Shown piece after piece: positions 45,855-54,523 of a stretch of 64,000 nt of DNA. Each line of letters begins with the position of its first letter. The first letter of the stretch is position 1. A program made the position numbers and the translations under genes. Below the pieces are notes generated by a model. That model had not been told where the DNA came from. It was given only the letters and a program-made list of their open reading frames with translations, and searched no databases. Source of the stretch: JACMJL01 sp963791805 (GTDB lineage: Bacteria; Bacillota; Clostridia; Clostridiales; Clostridiaceae); contig CAWBTU010000004.1 of NCBI GenBank assembly GCA_963791805.1, positions 124,001-188,000 of the forward strand, given 5' to 3'.

Positions 45855-45994
45855 AAACCCCAAAAATTGATATCTATTTTAGAAATCAACCTTCGTGGTT
45901 TATAATCAAATAATTATTCTATGTTATGTATTATGTAAATGCACGCTCTCGTAGCGTACATCTACATAATACTACATTTTTCTTGATTTGTAAA
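45855..45994 (-). promoter_or_regulatory. Tandem ACGAR-pentaloop leader, copy 9 (transport system B)
   Basis: Minus strand: -35 TTTACA (45989-45994), 17-bp spacer, -10 TATTAT (45966-45971). P1 at 45959-45941 has arms GTACGCT and AGCGTGC and loop ACGAG. P2 at 45900-45888 is AACC-ACGAA-GGTT. The terminator spans 45900-45857; one pair in its base is mismatched (3' arm TTTTTGGGGTTTTATT). P1 starts 6 bp after the -10, so the transcript begins with the hairpin. Numbering follows order along the window, with copy 7 the degenerate one and no copy 8. Confidence 0.85.
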
Positions 45995-46188
45995 CATTTT
46001 CAGTATATTTAGATACACAAATTCTATAACATTAATATGAAGCGATGCCTTTTTATTATTCTTCAATATTTCTACAAACTTAAATTATCCTACGTTTATT
46101 ATCATCAGATATTCCAGTTAATTTATCAACTCTGACCTGAATATTGTCGACTTTATTGTAAATATTATTAATATGTTCTGAATTATAC
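45995..46188. other. Spacer between systems B and C
   Basis: No gene with a start codon is seen. On the minus strand a short open stretch (about 46080-46190) encodes YNSEHINNIYNKVDNIQV and onward without a start or ribosome binding site; it may be a fragment of a lost gene. Otherwise AT-rich sequence. Confidence 0.4.
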
Positions 46189-46989
46189 TTATATTATTCT
46201 TTTTTCCGGATGCCTTATTGGTGAGCAATCGAACAATTGCTTTGTATAAAGGTTAGTAATTTGAAAAGCATCATTTCTATTATCTATAATCTCAACAATT
46301 TCACCTTTATTCATAACTAAGATTCTATCGCATAAATACTTTACCACCTGAATGTCATGGGAAATGAAAAGTATTGCCATATCTAAATCCTGATTTAATT
46401 CCTTAATTAAATGTAAAATAGAGGTTTGAATTGATACATCTAGGCTAGAAACTATTTCATCACAGATTAAAATCTTTGGCTCTAATAAAAGTGCTCTGCA
46501 AATATTAACCCTCTGTCTCTCTCCTCCACTTAAAGTATGCGGATATCTATTCAAAATTTCACCATCAAGTTGCACACGATAAAGCATATCCAAAATTCTT
46601 TTGCGTTTTTCTTCTTTCTTAAGACTATAATAATTATTTAAAGGTTCGTTAAGGATCTGCCATATTTTCATTGATGGATTTAGTGCTGCCATAGTATTTT
46701 GAAATATCAGCTGACAGTTTTTACGATAGTTTTTAAGTTTTTGCTTTGAGTATATATTAACGTCTTCTCCTAGAAATAATATTTTACCTTCTGTTGGTTT
46801 TTCTAGTCTAGAAAGCTGCCTAGTCAATGTGCTCTTGCCACAACCACTTTCTCCCACCACACCTACAATTTCATTTGCTCCAATAGTAAAATTAATATTT
46901 TTCAAGGCCTTTATCGTACCAGCGTCTCTTTTTATTAAAGAGATATTTGTTTTGTATTGTTTTTCTAGATTTTGCACTTCCATTAGCAT
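46189..46989 (-). CDS. Peptide/nickel-type ABC ATPase 2, system C
   Basis: A 266-residue ATPase with Walker A GESGCGKSTL, Q-loop LIFQNTMAALNPSM, signature LSGGERQRVNICRALL and Walker B ILICDEIVSSLD, where the common proline of DEPTS is replaced by isoleucine-valine. The glutamate is kept, so activity is expected. It starts 2 bp after the end of ATPase 1 and is the last gene of system C. Confidence 0.92.
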   Translation of the reverse strand: MLMEVQNLEKQYKTNISLIKRDAGTIKALKNINFTIGANEIVGVVGESGCGKSTLTRQLSRLEKPTEGKILFLGEDVNIYSKQKLKNYRKNCQLIFQNTMAALNPSMKIWQILNEPLNNYYSLKKEEKRKRILDMLYRVQLDGEILNRYPHTLSGGERQRVNICRALLLEPKILICDEIVSSLDVSIQTSILHLIKELNQDLDMAILFISHDIQVVKYLCDRILVMNKGEIVEIIDNRNDAFQITNLYTKQLFDCSPIRHPEKRII

Positions 46990-46991
46990 TT

Positions 46992-47771
46992 TTAAGATAC
47001 CTCTCTTTCAAAGCTAGACTTTAACAAAGATTTGGTATATACATCTTTAGGGTTATTAAAGATTTCAAGTACAGAGCCTTGCTCTACAATTCTACCTTTA
47101 TTCATTACAATAACATCATCTGCCACCTCTGCAACTACCCCAAAATCGTGAGTAATCATTAGTATTCCAATACCGTACATATCCCTTATAGATAGAAATT
47201 GCTTCAAAATTTCCTTTTGCACAGTTACGTCAAGTGCAGTTGTAGGCTCATCAGCTATTATTATTTCCGGTTTCATAACTATTGCAAGTGCTATCATCAG
47301 TCTTTGAAGCATGCCTCCACTTAGCTGAAAAGGGTATTGCTTAAGAATAATATCTGGTTTTTCAAAGTTAAGGCTTTCTAAAACCATTTTTATATCCTTT
47401 TGAAAACTAGATAAATTATCTATTTTATGACTTTTTGCATATTCATGAAACTGCTTATTAATTTTTATACTTGGGTTAAAAGAATTCATAGGATTCTGGA
47501 AAATCGAAAATATCTTTTTACCACGAATCTCTCTCATATCTTTATGCTGCAGCTTTAACAGATTAGAATTCATGAACAATACGTCCCCTTCAACCTTACC
47601 AGGCTCTGGAACCATATTTATAATTGACAGCGCAGTCATGCTTTTACCACTTCCACTTTGACCCACAAGGCAAGTAATTTTACTTGGGAGCATATCAAAA
47701 CTGATATTATCCACAATCTTCTTATTATTAAAGCTTACTGATAAGTCATTTACATTAATAATTGAATTCAT
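46992..47771 (-). CDS. Peptide/nickel-type ABC ATPase 1, system C
   Basis: The protein (259 residues from this ATG) has Walker A GQSGSGKSMT, Q-loop SIFQNPMNSFNPS, signature LSGGMLQRLMIALAI and Walker B IIIADEPTTALD. I prefer the ATG at 47771 to a GTG 12 bases upstream because of the AAGG spacing. It is placed directly after the methyltransferase gene, so the methyltransferase is embedded within the transporter operon. Confidence 0.92.
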   Translation of the reverse strand: MNSIINVNDLSVSFNNKKIVDNISFDMLPSKITCLVGQSGSGKSMTALSIINMVPEPGKVEGDVLFMNSNLLKLQHKDMREIRGKKIFSIFQNPMNSFNPSIKINKQFHEYAKSHKIDNLSSFQKDIKMVLESLNFEKPDIILKQYPFQLSGGMLQRLMIALAIVMKPEIIIADEPTTALDVTVQKEILKQFLSIRDMYGIGILMITHDFGVVAEVADDVIVMNKGRIVEQGSVLEIFNNPKDVYTKSLLKSSFEREVS

Positions 47772-47785
47772 ATATTTCACCAACC

Positions 47786-48547
47786 TTAAGGTTTAATACC
47801 CTCAATAATAATTCTTTTATAGGGATTGAGTAATTTCTGTTTAAAGGGCATTGCTTTTTTCTCTTCTTTTTCTACTCCCCTAAGTCCGCTAACTTTTATA
47901 TTTTTTAATCCCGATTTTTGTATCAACGGCACTATATTTCGCGCATTTTCATCCTTCATCATCGGAAGACTTTCTTGAAGTTCCTTATCATAACCACTAC
48001 TATGTTTCCATGGATTCCTAAACTCAGTTATAGCAATAAGTAACCTACCTAAAAATACACTGATTGAATTAGAAGCTTTATTATAGAACCAATTACCATC
48101 GATGATTATTAGTTTACCTCCTGGTTTAAGAACCCTTATCCATTCACTGATTGCCTCTTCAGGATGAGGTAATGTCCAAAGTAAATGTCTATTTATTACT
48201 AAATCATAGGTATTGTCTGGTTCATCCAAATTTTCTGCATCGCCATAACTAAAATGAACTGGTAATCCTTTCTCTTTAGCCTTTTTCTTGGCTACGCACA
48301 TCATACCTTCAGATATATCTACCCCTTTAACATTGTTTCCAAGCTCTGCAAGCATAATAGCTAGAAAGCCTGTACCAGTGCCTACATCAAGTATATTATT
48401 CCTTGTGTTGCCTGTTAAATTTCCAAGTGCATTTTTCCATGCTGTAGCTTCTTCTTTGCTCTTTAGTCCATGAGCATATTGATTGTCATATTCATTTGCG
48501 GAAATATCCCAACTTGAAGCTATTTTCGTCTTAGTTAAAGTATTCAT
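47786..48547 (-). CDS. SAM-dependent methyltransferase of system C
   Basis: A 253-residue UbiE-like class I methyltransferase, the same length as and clearly similar to the one in system A. SAM motif NILDVGTGTGFLAIMLAELGN near residue 53, then VKGVDISEGMM, FSYGDAENLDE, DLVINRHLLWTLPHPEEAISEW and LKPGGKLIIIDGNW. It overlaps the permease stop by one base and precedes ATPase 1, so it is translated as part of the transporter operon. Embedding argues that methylation is tied to the imported compound or to the operon's regulation. Confidence 0.9.
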   Translation of the reverse strand: MNTLTKTKIASSWDISANEYDNQYAHGLKSKEEATAWKNALGNLTGNTRNNILDVGTGTGFLAIMLAELGNNVKGVDISEGMMCVAKKKAKEKGLPVHFSYGDAENLDEPDNTYDLVINRHLLWTLPHPEEAISEWIRVLKPGGKLIIIDGNWFYNKASNSISVFLGRLLIAITEFRNPWKHSSGYDKELQESLPMMKDENARNIVPLIQKSGLKNIKVSGLRGVEKEEKKAMPFKQKLLNPYKRIIIEGIKP

Positions 48548-49365
48548 TAATTTATTCCTCCCTGTAATCCAAATTTATTTTTTAGTGATTCCCCTAAGAA
48601 ATTGATTGAAAGCATTGATATAACTATCATAATTCCAGGGAAAAGAGCTACCCACCAAGCACCTATAAGAATATCATTTTGGGCATTGCTCAGCATGTTT
48701 CCCCAAGAAGGTATTTGTGGTGGTATACCAATTCCTAAAAAGCTTAGAGATACCTCGGTAAAAACTGCATGAGCGCAGTTGAATATCGCAATTACAAATA
48801 TTCCTGAAAGACTATTTCGTAATAAATGATCCAGCATTATCCTCCAAGAAGGTGTCCCTAATATAACTGCTGCTTTTACAAATTCTTTTTCCTTCAATTC
48901 TATAAACTGAGACCTTACAATCCTGGCAGTTGACATCCATCCTGTGAATCCTATAACAAGAATCATACTAACTACTCCGCCCTTTATTATGGCTTGTAGT
49001 GCAAGCATTATAATCAAACTTGGAATTGCCAGTAGTGCATCAAGTATTCTCATCATAAAACTGTCAAACCAACCACCAATATAGCCACTAATACCACCAA
49101 ACAATACACCAATTATAGTTGAAATTAACACCGCGATAATTGAAACGCTAAGTGATACACGTCCACCGTAAATAATCCTTGTATATACATCCCTTCCCAT
49201 ATTGTCTGTGCCTAAAATATGATTTTTACTAGGATGCATAAACACCTTTCCTAAATTAACATCTACAGGGCTATAGTTAGTAAAAAAATTAGAGAACACT
49301 GATAGTAGAATTATTGTTAATAGAATTCCCCCCCAAATCTTTATTCCTCTATTCTCTTTCTTCAT
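48547..49365 (-). CDS. Peptide/nickel-type ABC permease 2, system C
   Basis: A 272-residue DppC/NikC-type permease. It shows HILGTDNMGRDVYTRIIYGGRVSL near residue 48 and the EAA loop FVKAAVILGTPSWRIMLDHLLRN near 160. The ATG overlaps the end of permease 1 by 4 bases. About six helices. No anomalies. Confidence 0.92.
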   Translation of the reverse strand: MKKENRGIKIWGGILLTIILLSVFSNFFTNYSPVDVNLGKVFMHPSKNHILGTDNMGRDVYTRIIYGGRVSLSVSIIAVLISTIIGVLFGGISGYIGGWFDSFMMRILDALLAIPSLIIMLALQAIIKGGVVSMILVIGFTGWMSTARIVRSQFIELKEKEFVKAAVILGTPSWRIMLDHLLRNSLSGIFVIAIFNCAHAVFTEVSLSFLGIGIPPQIPSWGNMLSNAQNDILIGAWWVALFPGIMIVISMLSINFLGESLKNKFGLQGGIN

Positions 49366-50330
49366 TTCTCAACATACCTCCTAAGCTTAGGATTCAATAT
49401 CAAGGATGCTATATCAGTCAGCATTATACACAAGACCACAATAGCTCCGGATATCATAATGCAGCCCATTAAGAGAGGGTAATCCTTAGTAACTGTGGCT
49501 TTTACCGACAATTGCCCAAGACCTGACCAAGAAAAAAGAGATTCTATAACTACTGATCCTCCAAAGAAGGCTGGTATTGTTATTCCAAGATAATTAATAT
49601 AAGGAACTATAGCATTCTTCAGTATTCCTCTTGTAATAAACCTTTCCTCCATGCCATTTGCCCTTGCAACCTGCACATAGTAGCTTTTACTTTCTTCCTT
49701 TATTTTTTCCTGAATAAACCTAGCATACAGTCCTACATGAGTAAGCGCCATCACTAGAGTTGGTAATATTAGATGCTTCATTTGATCTATAAATCCACCA
49801 CCACCTCGTAAACTTTCTGTTCCTGAGGAAGGTAATATCTTTAGATTAACTGCAAAAAACATTATAAATAGAATTCCAAGCCAAAAAGCTGGTATTGAAC
49901 TTAATACTATACTAAAAACAGATAGTCCTCGGTCCCAAAGGGAAGCCTGTTTAAGACCACCTTTGATTCCAAGTATTATAGAAAAAATAATAATTAGTAG
50001 CATAGCGCTGGAAAAGAGCTTAAGAGTATTAGGAAATCTTTCTTTTAAAATCTTTTTTACCGGCCTGCCTTCTCTATAAGAAACTCCCATATCACCTTTG
50101 GAAATTTTACCTGCCCATTTAAAATACCTAACAAAAACTGGTTTATCCATACCATAAGAATTATTTATATTTCGCCTTTCCACTGGTGTCAATTTTTGAG
50201 CATCAGCTCCAAACATTGCTAAGGCGGGATCTCCTGGTGCTGCATTTATTATAATAAAAGAAATAATACTTACAAATATCAGTACTATGATGCTTTGTGC
50301 TAGTCTTTTTAGGATAAACTTACTAATCAT
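49362..50330 (-). CDS. Peptide/nickel-type ABC permease 1, system C
   Basis: A 322-residue DppB/NikB-type permease with NAAPGDPALAMFGADAQKL near residue 29 and the EAA loop YVQVARANGMEERFITRGILKN near 215. Its ATG lies 8 bases inside the end of the binding-protein gene, showing coupling. The loop GTESLRGGGGF is glycine-rich, otherwise standard. Confidence 0.92.
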   Translation of the reverse strand: MISKFILKRLAQSIIVLIFVSIISFIIINAAPGDPALAMFGADAQKLTPVERRNINNSYGMDKPVFVRYFKWAGKISKGDMGVSYREGRPVKKILKERFPNTLKLFSSAMLLIIIFSIILGIKGGLKQASLWDRGLSVFSIVLSSIPAFWLGILFIMFFAVNLKILPSSGTESLRGGGGFIDQMKHLILPTLVMALTHVGLYARFIQEKIKEESKSYYVQVARANGMEERFITRGILKNAIVPYINYLGITIPAFFGGSVVIESLFSWSGLGQLSVKATVTKDYPLLMGCIMISGAIVVLCIMLTDIASLILNPKLRRYVEK

Positions 50331-51888
50331 TTATTTTCCATTCCTCAATATTCCACAAGAACCCAGCTCCATGATGTCCAAGTGTTGTTTCTTTTATTCC
50401 ATTAACCTTCTTATTTACACCATAAAGTGCCTGAAGATATGCAATGTAGTTATATGGAGGATTATCAGAAATCTCTTGCTGAAACTCTTGATATACCTTC
50501 TTCCTTTCTTCAGTGTCTACTGTAGTTCTACCCTTTTGAAGCAACTCATCCACTTTGCTATCCGAATAAGAACCATAATTATATCCTGTTCCTCCGATTT
50601 GGCTTGAATGATAAAGCTTATAAGTATGATCATCTGCATCAAATGGACTTCCCCAACCAAGTAAAAAGGCATCACATTTTGCAATTGTAATTACACTCCA
50701 GTCAAGAGCATCAACTTTTACATCTGCTCCTATCTTTTTAAATTGAGAAGCTATATAGTTAGCCATATTTACCCTTACTTCATCAGTTATTGGACAAGTA
50801 AGTGTAAATGCTAGCTTCTTTCCATTCTTATATCTCATGCCATCTGAACCTTTAATCCATCCAGCCTGATCAAGTAGTGTTTCAGATTTTTGAAGATCAT
50901 AATTATATTTTTCAACATTTTCATTTTTATATCTATTTATTTGAATTGGAGAATACGCTTCAAAACCATATCCCATCAGTATATTATCTACTACAGCTTT
51001 TCTATCTACTGCATAATTAAAGGCTTTTCTTACATTTGCATCTTTCCATAAATCAATTTTCATATTATACATCATGCATCTGTAGTCTGCTGTTGGAACT
51101 TTGTAAACTTTTATACTATTAATCTTCTCAATCTTAGCAACCTGACCTGGCTCTAAAAATGCCATGTCTACTTCTCCAGTTTGAAGTTGTACCGCTCTTA
51201 CATTCCCATCAGGAATAAATTTAAATATAACATTGTCTATTGATGCTACAGTTCCATAAAAATTTTTGTCTGCCTTTAGTGTAAGACTTTTTCCCTTTTC
51301 CCATTTATCAAACATATATGGACCACAGCCAATAGGTTTTTGGTTGAATTCTGCTGTTTTTACATCTTTACCTTCAAAAGCATGCTTCGGAACTATTCCT
51401 ATAGTCAACTTGTCAAGTAATGGTGGAAATGTATCCTTTAGAGTAATCTTAATTTCATAGTCATTAACTATTTCTATTGAATTAATTTCTTCAAATTCAG
51501 ACTTAATCTTAGAAGCTGATTTATCGTCAAGTATAGTATTTAGAGTGAAAGCTACATCCTCGGCTTTTAACTCCTTGCCATCATGAAACTTTATTCCTTT
51601 TTTAATTTTGAAGTTATATACACGTCCATCTTTTGAGATTTCATAGGATTCAGCTATATCCTTTTGAGGTATGTTATCTTTATCAAACCTCATAAGTCCT
51701 CTAAAAATAAGACTGTCCACATTTGTTGTATCTAAAGTAGGGTTGATTTTTGCATATTCAGTTTCTGCTGCATATATCAAAGTCTTGTCTTTTCCAGAAG
51801 ATTTGTCATCTGAATCCTTTGAACATCCTGTTACAAAAATTGATAGTGACAAACTAAGTATTAATATAATTGCAAGTAATCTTTTCAT
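50323..51888 (-). CDS. Peptide/nickel-type ABC transporter substrate-binding lipoprotein, system C
   Basis: A 521-residue family-5 binding protein. The signal peptide MKRLLAIILILSLSLSIF ends in lipobox FVTGC at residues 18-22. The body has YNFKIKKGIKFHDGKELKAEDVAFTLN near residue 91, PIGCGPYMFDKWEKG near 187 and NVRKAFNYAVDRK near 290. It is the first gene after leader copy 10, so system C runs binding protein, permease, permease, methyltransferase, ATPase, ATPase. Its ligand may differ from systems A and B, whose binding proteins are only distantly similar by eye. Confidence 0.92.
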   Translation of the reverse strand: MKRLLAIILILSLSLSIFVTGCSKDSDDKSSGKDKTLIYAAETEYAKINPTLDTTNVDSLIFRGLMRFDKDNIPQKDIAESYEISKDGRVYNFKIKKGIKFHDGKELKAEDVAFTLNTILDDKSASKIKSEFEEINSIEIVNDYEIKITLKDTFPPLLDKLTIGIVPKHAFEGKDVKTAEFNQKPIGCGPYMFDKWEKGKSLTLKADKNFYGTVASIDNVIFKFIPDGNVRAVQLQTGEVDMAFLEPGQVAKIEKINSIKVYKVPTADYRCMMYNMKIDLWKDANVRKAFNYAVDRKAVVDNILMGYGFEAYSPIQINRYKNENVEKYNYDLQKSETLLDQAGWIKGSDGMRYKNGKKLAFTLTCPITDEVRVNMANYIASQFKKIGADVKVDALDWSVITIAKCDAFLLGWGSPFDADDHTYKLYHSSQIGGTGYNYGSYSDSKVDELLQKGRTTVDTEERKKVYQEFQQEISDNPPYNYIAYLQALYGVNKKVNGIKETTLGHHGAGFLWNIEEWKIND

Positions 51889-51983
51889 TCTAAATTACAC
51901 TCCTTCATTTTTTCTTCATTGTTTTTCTCCCTTTACTTTCTATCCTTTATTCTCTTCATACCTCTCCCCCTCAAAAAAAACAA

Positions 51984-52120
51984 AACCACGACAATTGATA
52001 TCTATTTCAGAAATCAACCTTCGTGGTTTAAACTTATTACTTATATATATTAAATTGTGATAGTATGTATACCCTCGTAGTATACATGTAGATAATACTA
52101 TACAATGATAATTTTGTAAA
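51984..52120 (-). promoter_or_regulatory. Tandem ACGAR-pentaloop leader, copy 10 (transport system C)
   Basis: Minus strand: -35 TTTACA (52115-52120), 17-bp spacer, -10 TATTAT (52092-52097). P1 at 52085-52067 is GTATACTACGAGGGTATAC with loop ACGAG. P2 at 52028-52016 is AACC-ACGAA-GGTT. The terminator spans 52028-51984 and ends TCGTGGTTTTGTTTTTTTTG. P1 starts 6 bp after the -10. Confidence 0.87.
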
Positions 52121-52186
52121 CATAATTCGTAAAATTTTACACTATTTTCTATATAGTAGTGCTATTTATTTAGTATTAATGTTATG

Positions 52187-53215
52187 CTAAAAATACTCTG
52201 AAATATTTAAATCTATAGTACCGCCTCTTCTTAATTCATTTCTTAGATCAAGCATTTTGCAATCAATTATTTGAAGTTTTTCTAGATTGCTTTTTTCTTG
52301 TGAGCTTGTTTCAATAATTTTATCTATGCCGCCATTTTTAATCACAAGTCTTTTATCTCCCATTAGAGCTAGAATTGGATTATGAGTTGACATTATTACT
52401 ATTTTTTCTTCTTTTACTAAGAGTTCTAAGGATTTTTTTCTATCAATGCCCGCATTTTCAATTTCATCAATAAGAATAATTGGTGATGTGCTAAGTAATG
52501 CTGTATCAGCAATCATTAGTGCTCTAGACTGACCTCCACTTAATTGTGTCACAGGAGTGTTTAAGGTAAAGTCTTCTCCTGCTAAAGAATTGGCACATTC
52601 AATAATGGCTTTAACCATAGAGTCAACATTCTTAATCATTCTACTCTCTGCATGCATGGTTATAAATTCTTCAACAGTAAGATCCATGATGAAATTCATG
52701 TTTTGTGAAAGCTGTGCAACTAATTTATTTTGCATTGAAAACCTTTTCTCCTGAGATGGAATTTGGTTATTAACTAGAATTTGTCTTTTAGTAGGAGTAT
52801 CCTTTTGTGCTAGACACTCAATATCTTCAAGTAATCTACTTTTACCAGAGCCTGTTGGCCCTACTATGCTTATTATCTCACCTGGGTGCATTGTCAGCGT
52901 AAAGTTCTCTTTGCATCCTATTTTATCAATACCACCAATTATAGTAATTGAACTTAAAACCGCCCTATTATCAATGTTTAATAATCTCATTTCCTCTACA
53001 AAATGATTAAAACTAGCTAAAATATTTTGTCTTTCTATTGCCTTACTTAACAAAAATTCATCAGTAAGTTCACACACTATTTCTTCACAACTTTTAGAAG
53101 TATCAAAATTTATAATACTTAATTGTGAGAAAAAATCTTTAATATATGGATGATCATTAATTAATTCTATTAATGGTATAGTGGTTAATTCTCTCAAGAT
53201 ATCACGTTCTTTCAT
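52187..53215 (-). CDS. Soluble ABC-type ATPase, unknown role
   Basis: The 342-residue protein has one ABC ATPase domain (about residues 85-310) with Walker A GPTGSGKSRL, signature LSGGQSRALMIADTALL, Walker B IILIDEIENAG and the H-loop IVIMSTHNP. No membrane domain or permease gene is nearby, and the N-terminal 85 residues (ELTTIPLIELINDHPYIKDFF) are helical and unassigned. It lies 96 bp behind the HypB/UreG-like GTPase, on the same strand, and is probably cotranscribed from leader copy 11. A role in cofactor assembly or ATP-driven activation is inferred only from the neighbour. Confidence 0.82.
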   Translation of the reverse strand: MKERDILRELTTIPLIELINDHPYIKDFFSQLSIINFDTSKSCEEIVCELTDEFLLSKAIERQNILASFNHFVEEMRLLNIDNRAVLSSITIIGGIDKIGCKENFTLTMHPGEIISIVGPTGSGKSRLLEDIECLAQKDTPTKRQILVNNQIPSQEKRFSMQNKLVAQLSQNMNFIMDLTVEEFITMHAESRMIKNVDSMVKAIIECANSLAGEDFTLNTPVTQLSGGQSRALMIADTALLSTSPIILIDEIENAGIDRKKSLELLVKEEKIVIMSTHNPILALMGDKRLVIKNGGIDKIIETSSQEKSNLEKLQIIDCKMLDLRNELRRGGTIDLNISEYF

Positions 53216-53311
53216 ATAGTTTTTATTTTTAAAAATTAAATTTATATAAGTTATGCCCCTATTACTTTAATAATAAGGGCATTATGAAAAAAGGTTTGGG
53301 GGTCTAAATAA

Positions 53312-54055
53312 TTATTGAGAAGCAAGCTCTTCTTTTTCTTTTGCTGCCTCAAAATCCAAACACATCTGCGTAACAATTTCTCCGCCGATTTGATAGTCTT
53401 TGCCAATTCTAACTTCCCCTTGGCAATATGAACAAAATGCTTCCGGCATAGCATATCTAAGTTTCTTTCCTATAAGTCCATCTACTATTTCAGCAGAATT
53501 TAAACAACGTCTACTAAACTCATAGGCACCTTGTCCAGTAATACCATTTACATTCATAACCTTCGCCTTAGGGTTAGCTTGTTTCACTCTAAGTGAAAAA
53601 ACTTCTCTTTCTGCTTGAGATACAATATCTCCTTTTGTTATTGCAACAATATCCGCAAGTTTAAGCATTGGACCAATTTTTTGTGGTGTATTAACCCCAG
53701 ATAAATTATCTATAACACATACAGCTAATACCTCATTAATGTGAGGAGAACACCTATTGCAAAGACCTGCACTTTCGCTTATAAGTACATCTAATTCTTG
53801 TACTTCACCCCATTTAACAAACTCTTCAATGTTGCAAATATAGTAATGGTCAGGACACAAATTTCCTGAAAGTCCTACCTTTACTGGTATTCCTGCTTTT
53901 TCATACGTTGCATCATCATAAGTTGTTAGACAATCAAACTTAATAATTCCAACCTTTAAATTTTCTTCCTTCAAACACTCTATAGCTTTTAATATTACTG
54001 AGGTTTTACCTGAAGAAGGAGGACCAGAAACTGTAATTAATCTCAAAACAATCAC
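53312..54055 (-). CDS. CobW/HypB/UreG-like GTP-binding protein
   Basis: A 247-residue SIMIBI-class NTPase with P-loop SGPPSSGKTSVI at residues 8-19 and VIDNLSGVNTPQK, then LADIVAITKGD in the guanine-specificity region. Cysteines suited to metal binding are at SAGLCNRCSPH and near the C terminus (FCSYCQGEVRIG). HypB, UreG and CooC-like relatives insert nickel into hydrogenase, urease and CO dehydrogenase. No such enzyme is present in the window, so the client is unknown. It is the first gene of leader copy 11, which links the regulon to metal handling. Confidence 0.87.
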   Translation of the reverse strand: MIVLRLITVSGPPSSGKTSVILKAIECLKEENLKVGIIKFDCLTTYDDATYEKAGIPVKVGLSGNLCPDHYYICNIEEFVKWGEVQELDVLISESAGLCNRCSPHINEVLAVCVIDNLSGVNTPQKIGPMLKLADIVAITKGDIVSQAEREVFSLRVKQANPKAKVMNVNGITGQGAYEFSRRCLNSAEIVDGLIGKKLRYAMPEAFCSYCQGEVRIGKDYQIGGEIVTQMCLDFEAAKEKEELASQ

Positions 54056-54095
54056 CTTCTATAAAATATTTTTGTAGAATTCTTAAAAATAAAAA

Positions 54096-54230
54096 AACCA
54101 CGTAGTTAATAACTTTTCAGAAATTAACCTTCGTGGTTTGCATTTTCTAATTCTATATTTTTAATTATGCTAAAATGTACACTCTCGTAGCGCACAATTA
54201 GATACTACTATACTATTTTAAATTTGTAAA
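54096..54230 (-). promoter_or_regulatory. Tandem ACGAR-pentaloop leader, copy 11 (GTPase / ATPase)
   Basis: Minus strand: -35 TTTACA (54225-54230), 17-bp spacer, -10 TAGTAT (54202-54207). P1 at 54195-54177 has arms GTGCGCT and AGTGTAC (two G-U pairs) and loop ACGAG. P2 at 54138-54126 is AACC-ACGAA-GGTT. The terminator spans 54138-54096 with 3' arm CGTGGTTTTTTTATTTTT. Confidence 0.86.
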
Positions 54231-54523
54231 TACTATTTTGTGAATTTTTACTTTATTTGTTAAATTAATTTATTCAGTTTATTTTCGTGATTCATGTTTG
54301 AGAATATAAACTGTACTCTAGAAAGCACCGATTTATATTCCTTCCAGGCCTACCCTTACCATCATAAAATGAAAAAAAGCATTAATAAAATTGTAAATAA
54401 TGGAATTTATAATTGGTGTTGCATTTAAAATAAATCCATGATACATTGTAAAATATAATTATGTTCTTGCGCAATTACGTAATTGAGTAACTGTATAAAC
54501 AAAAAGAATTTGGAGGGATTTAT

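Noticed and set aside
45855..45994. NiCo (czcD) riboswitch or cobalamin riboswitch
   Set aside because: The leaders have two simple hairpins and no four-way junction or B12-box; the genes are importers, whereas NiCo riboswitches control efflux.
46080..46190. Short open stretch encoding NNIYNKVDNIQVRVDKL-like sequence
   Set aside because: No start codon or ribosome binding site; too short to assign. Kept only as a note in the spacer entry.
52016..52085. Classical ANTAR two-hairpin target
   Set aside because: The layout fits, but both loops are the pentaloop ACGAR without the A1/G4 hexaloop pattern.
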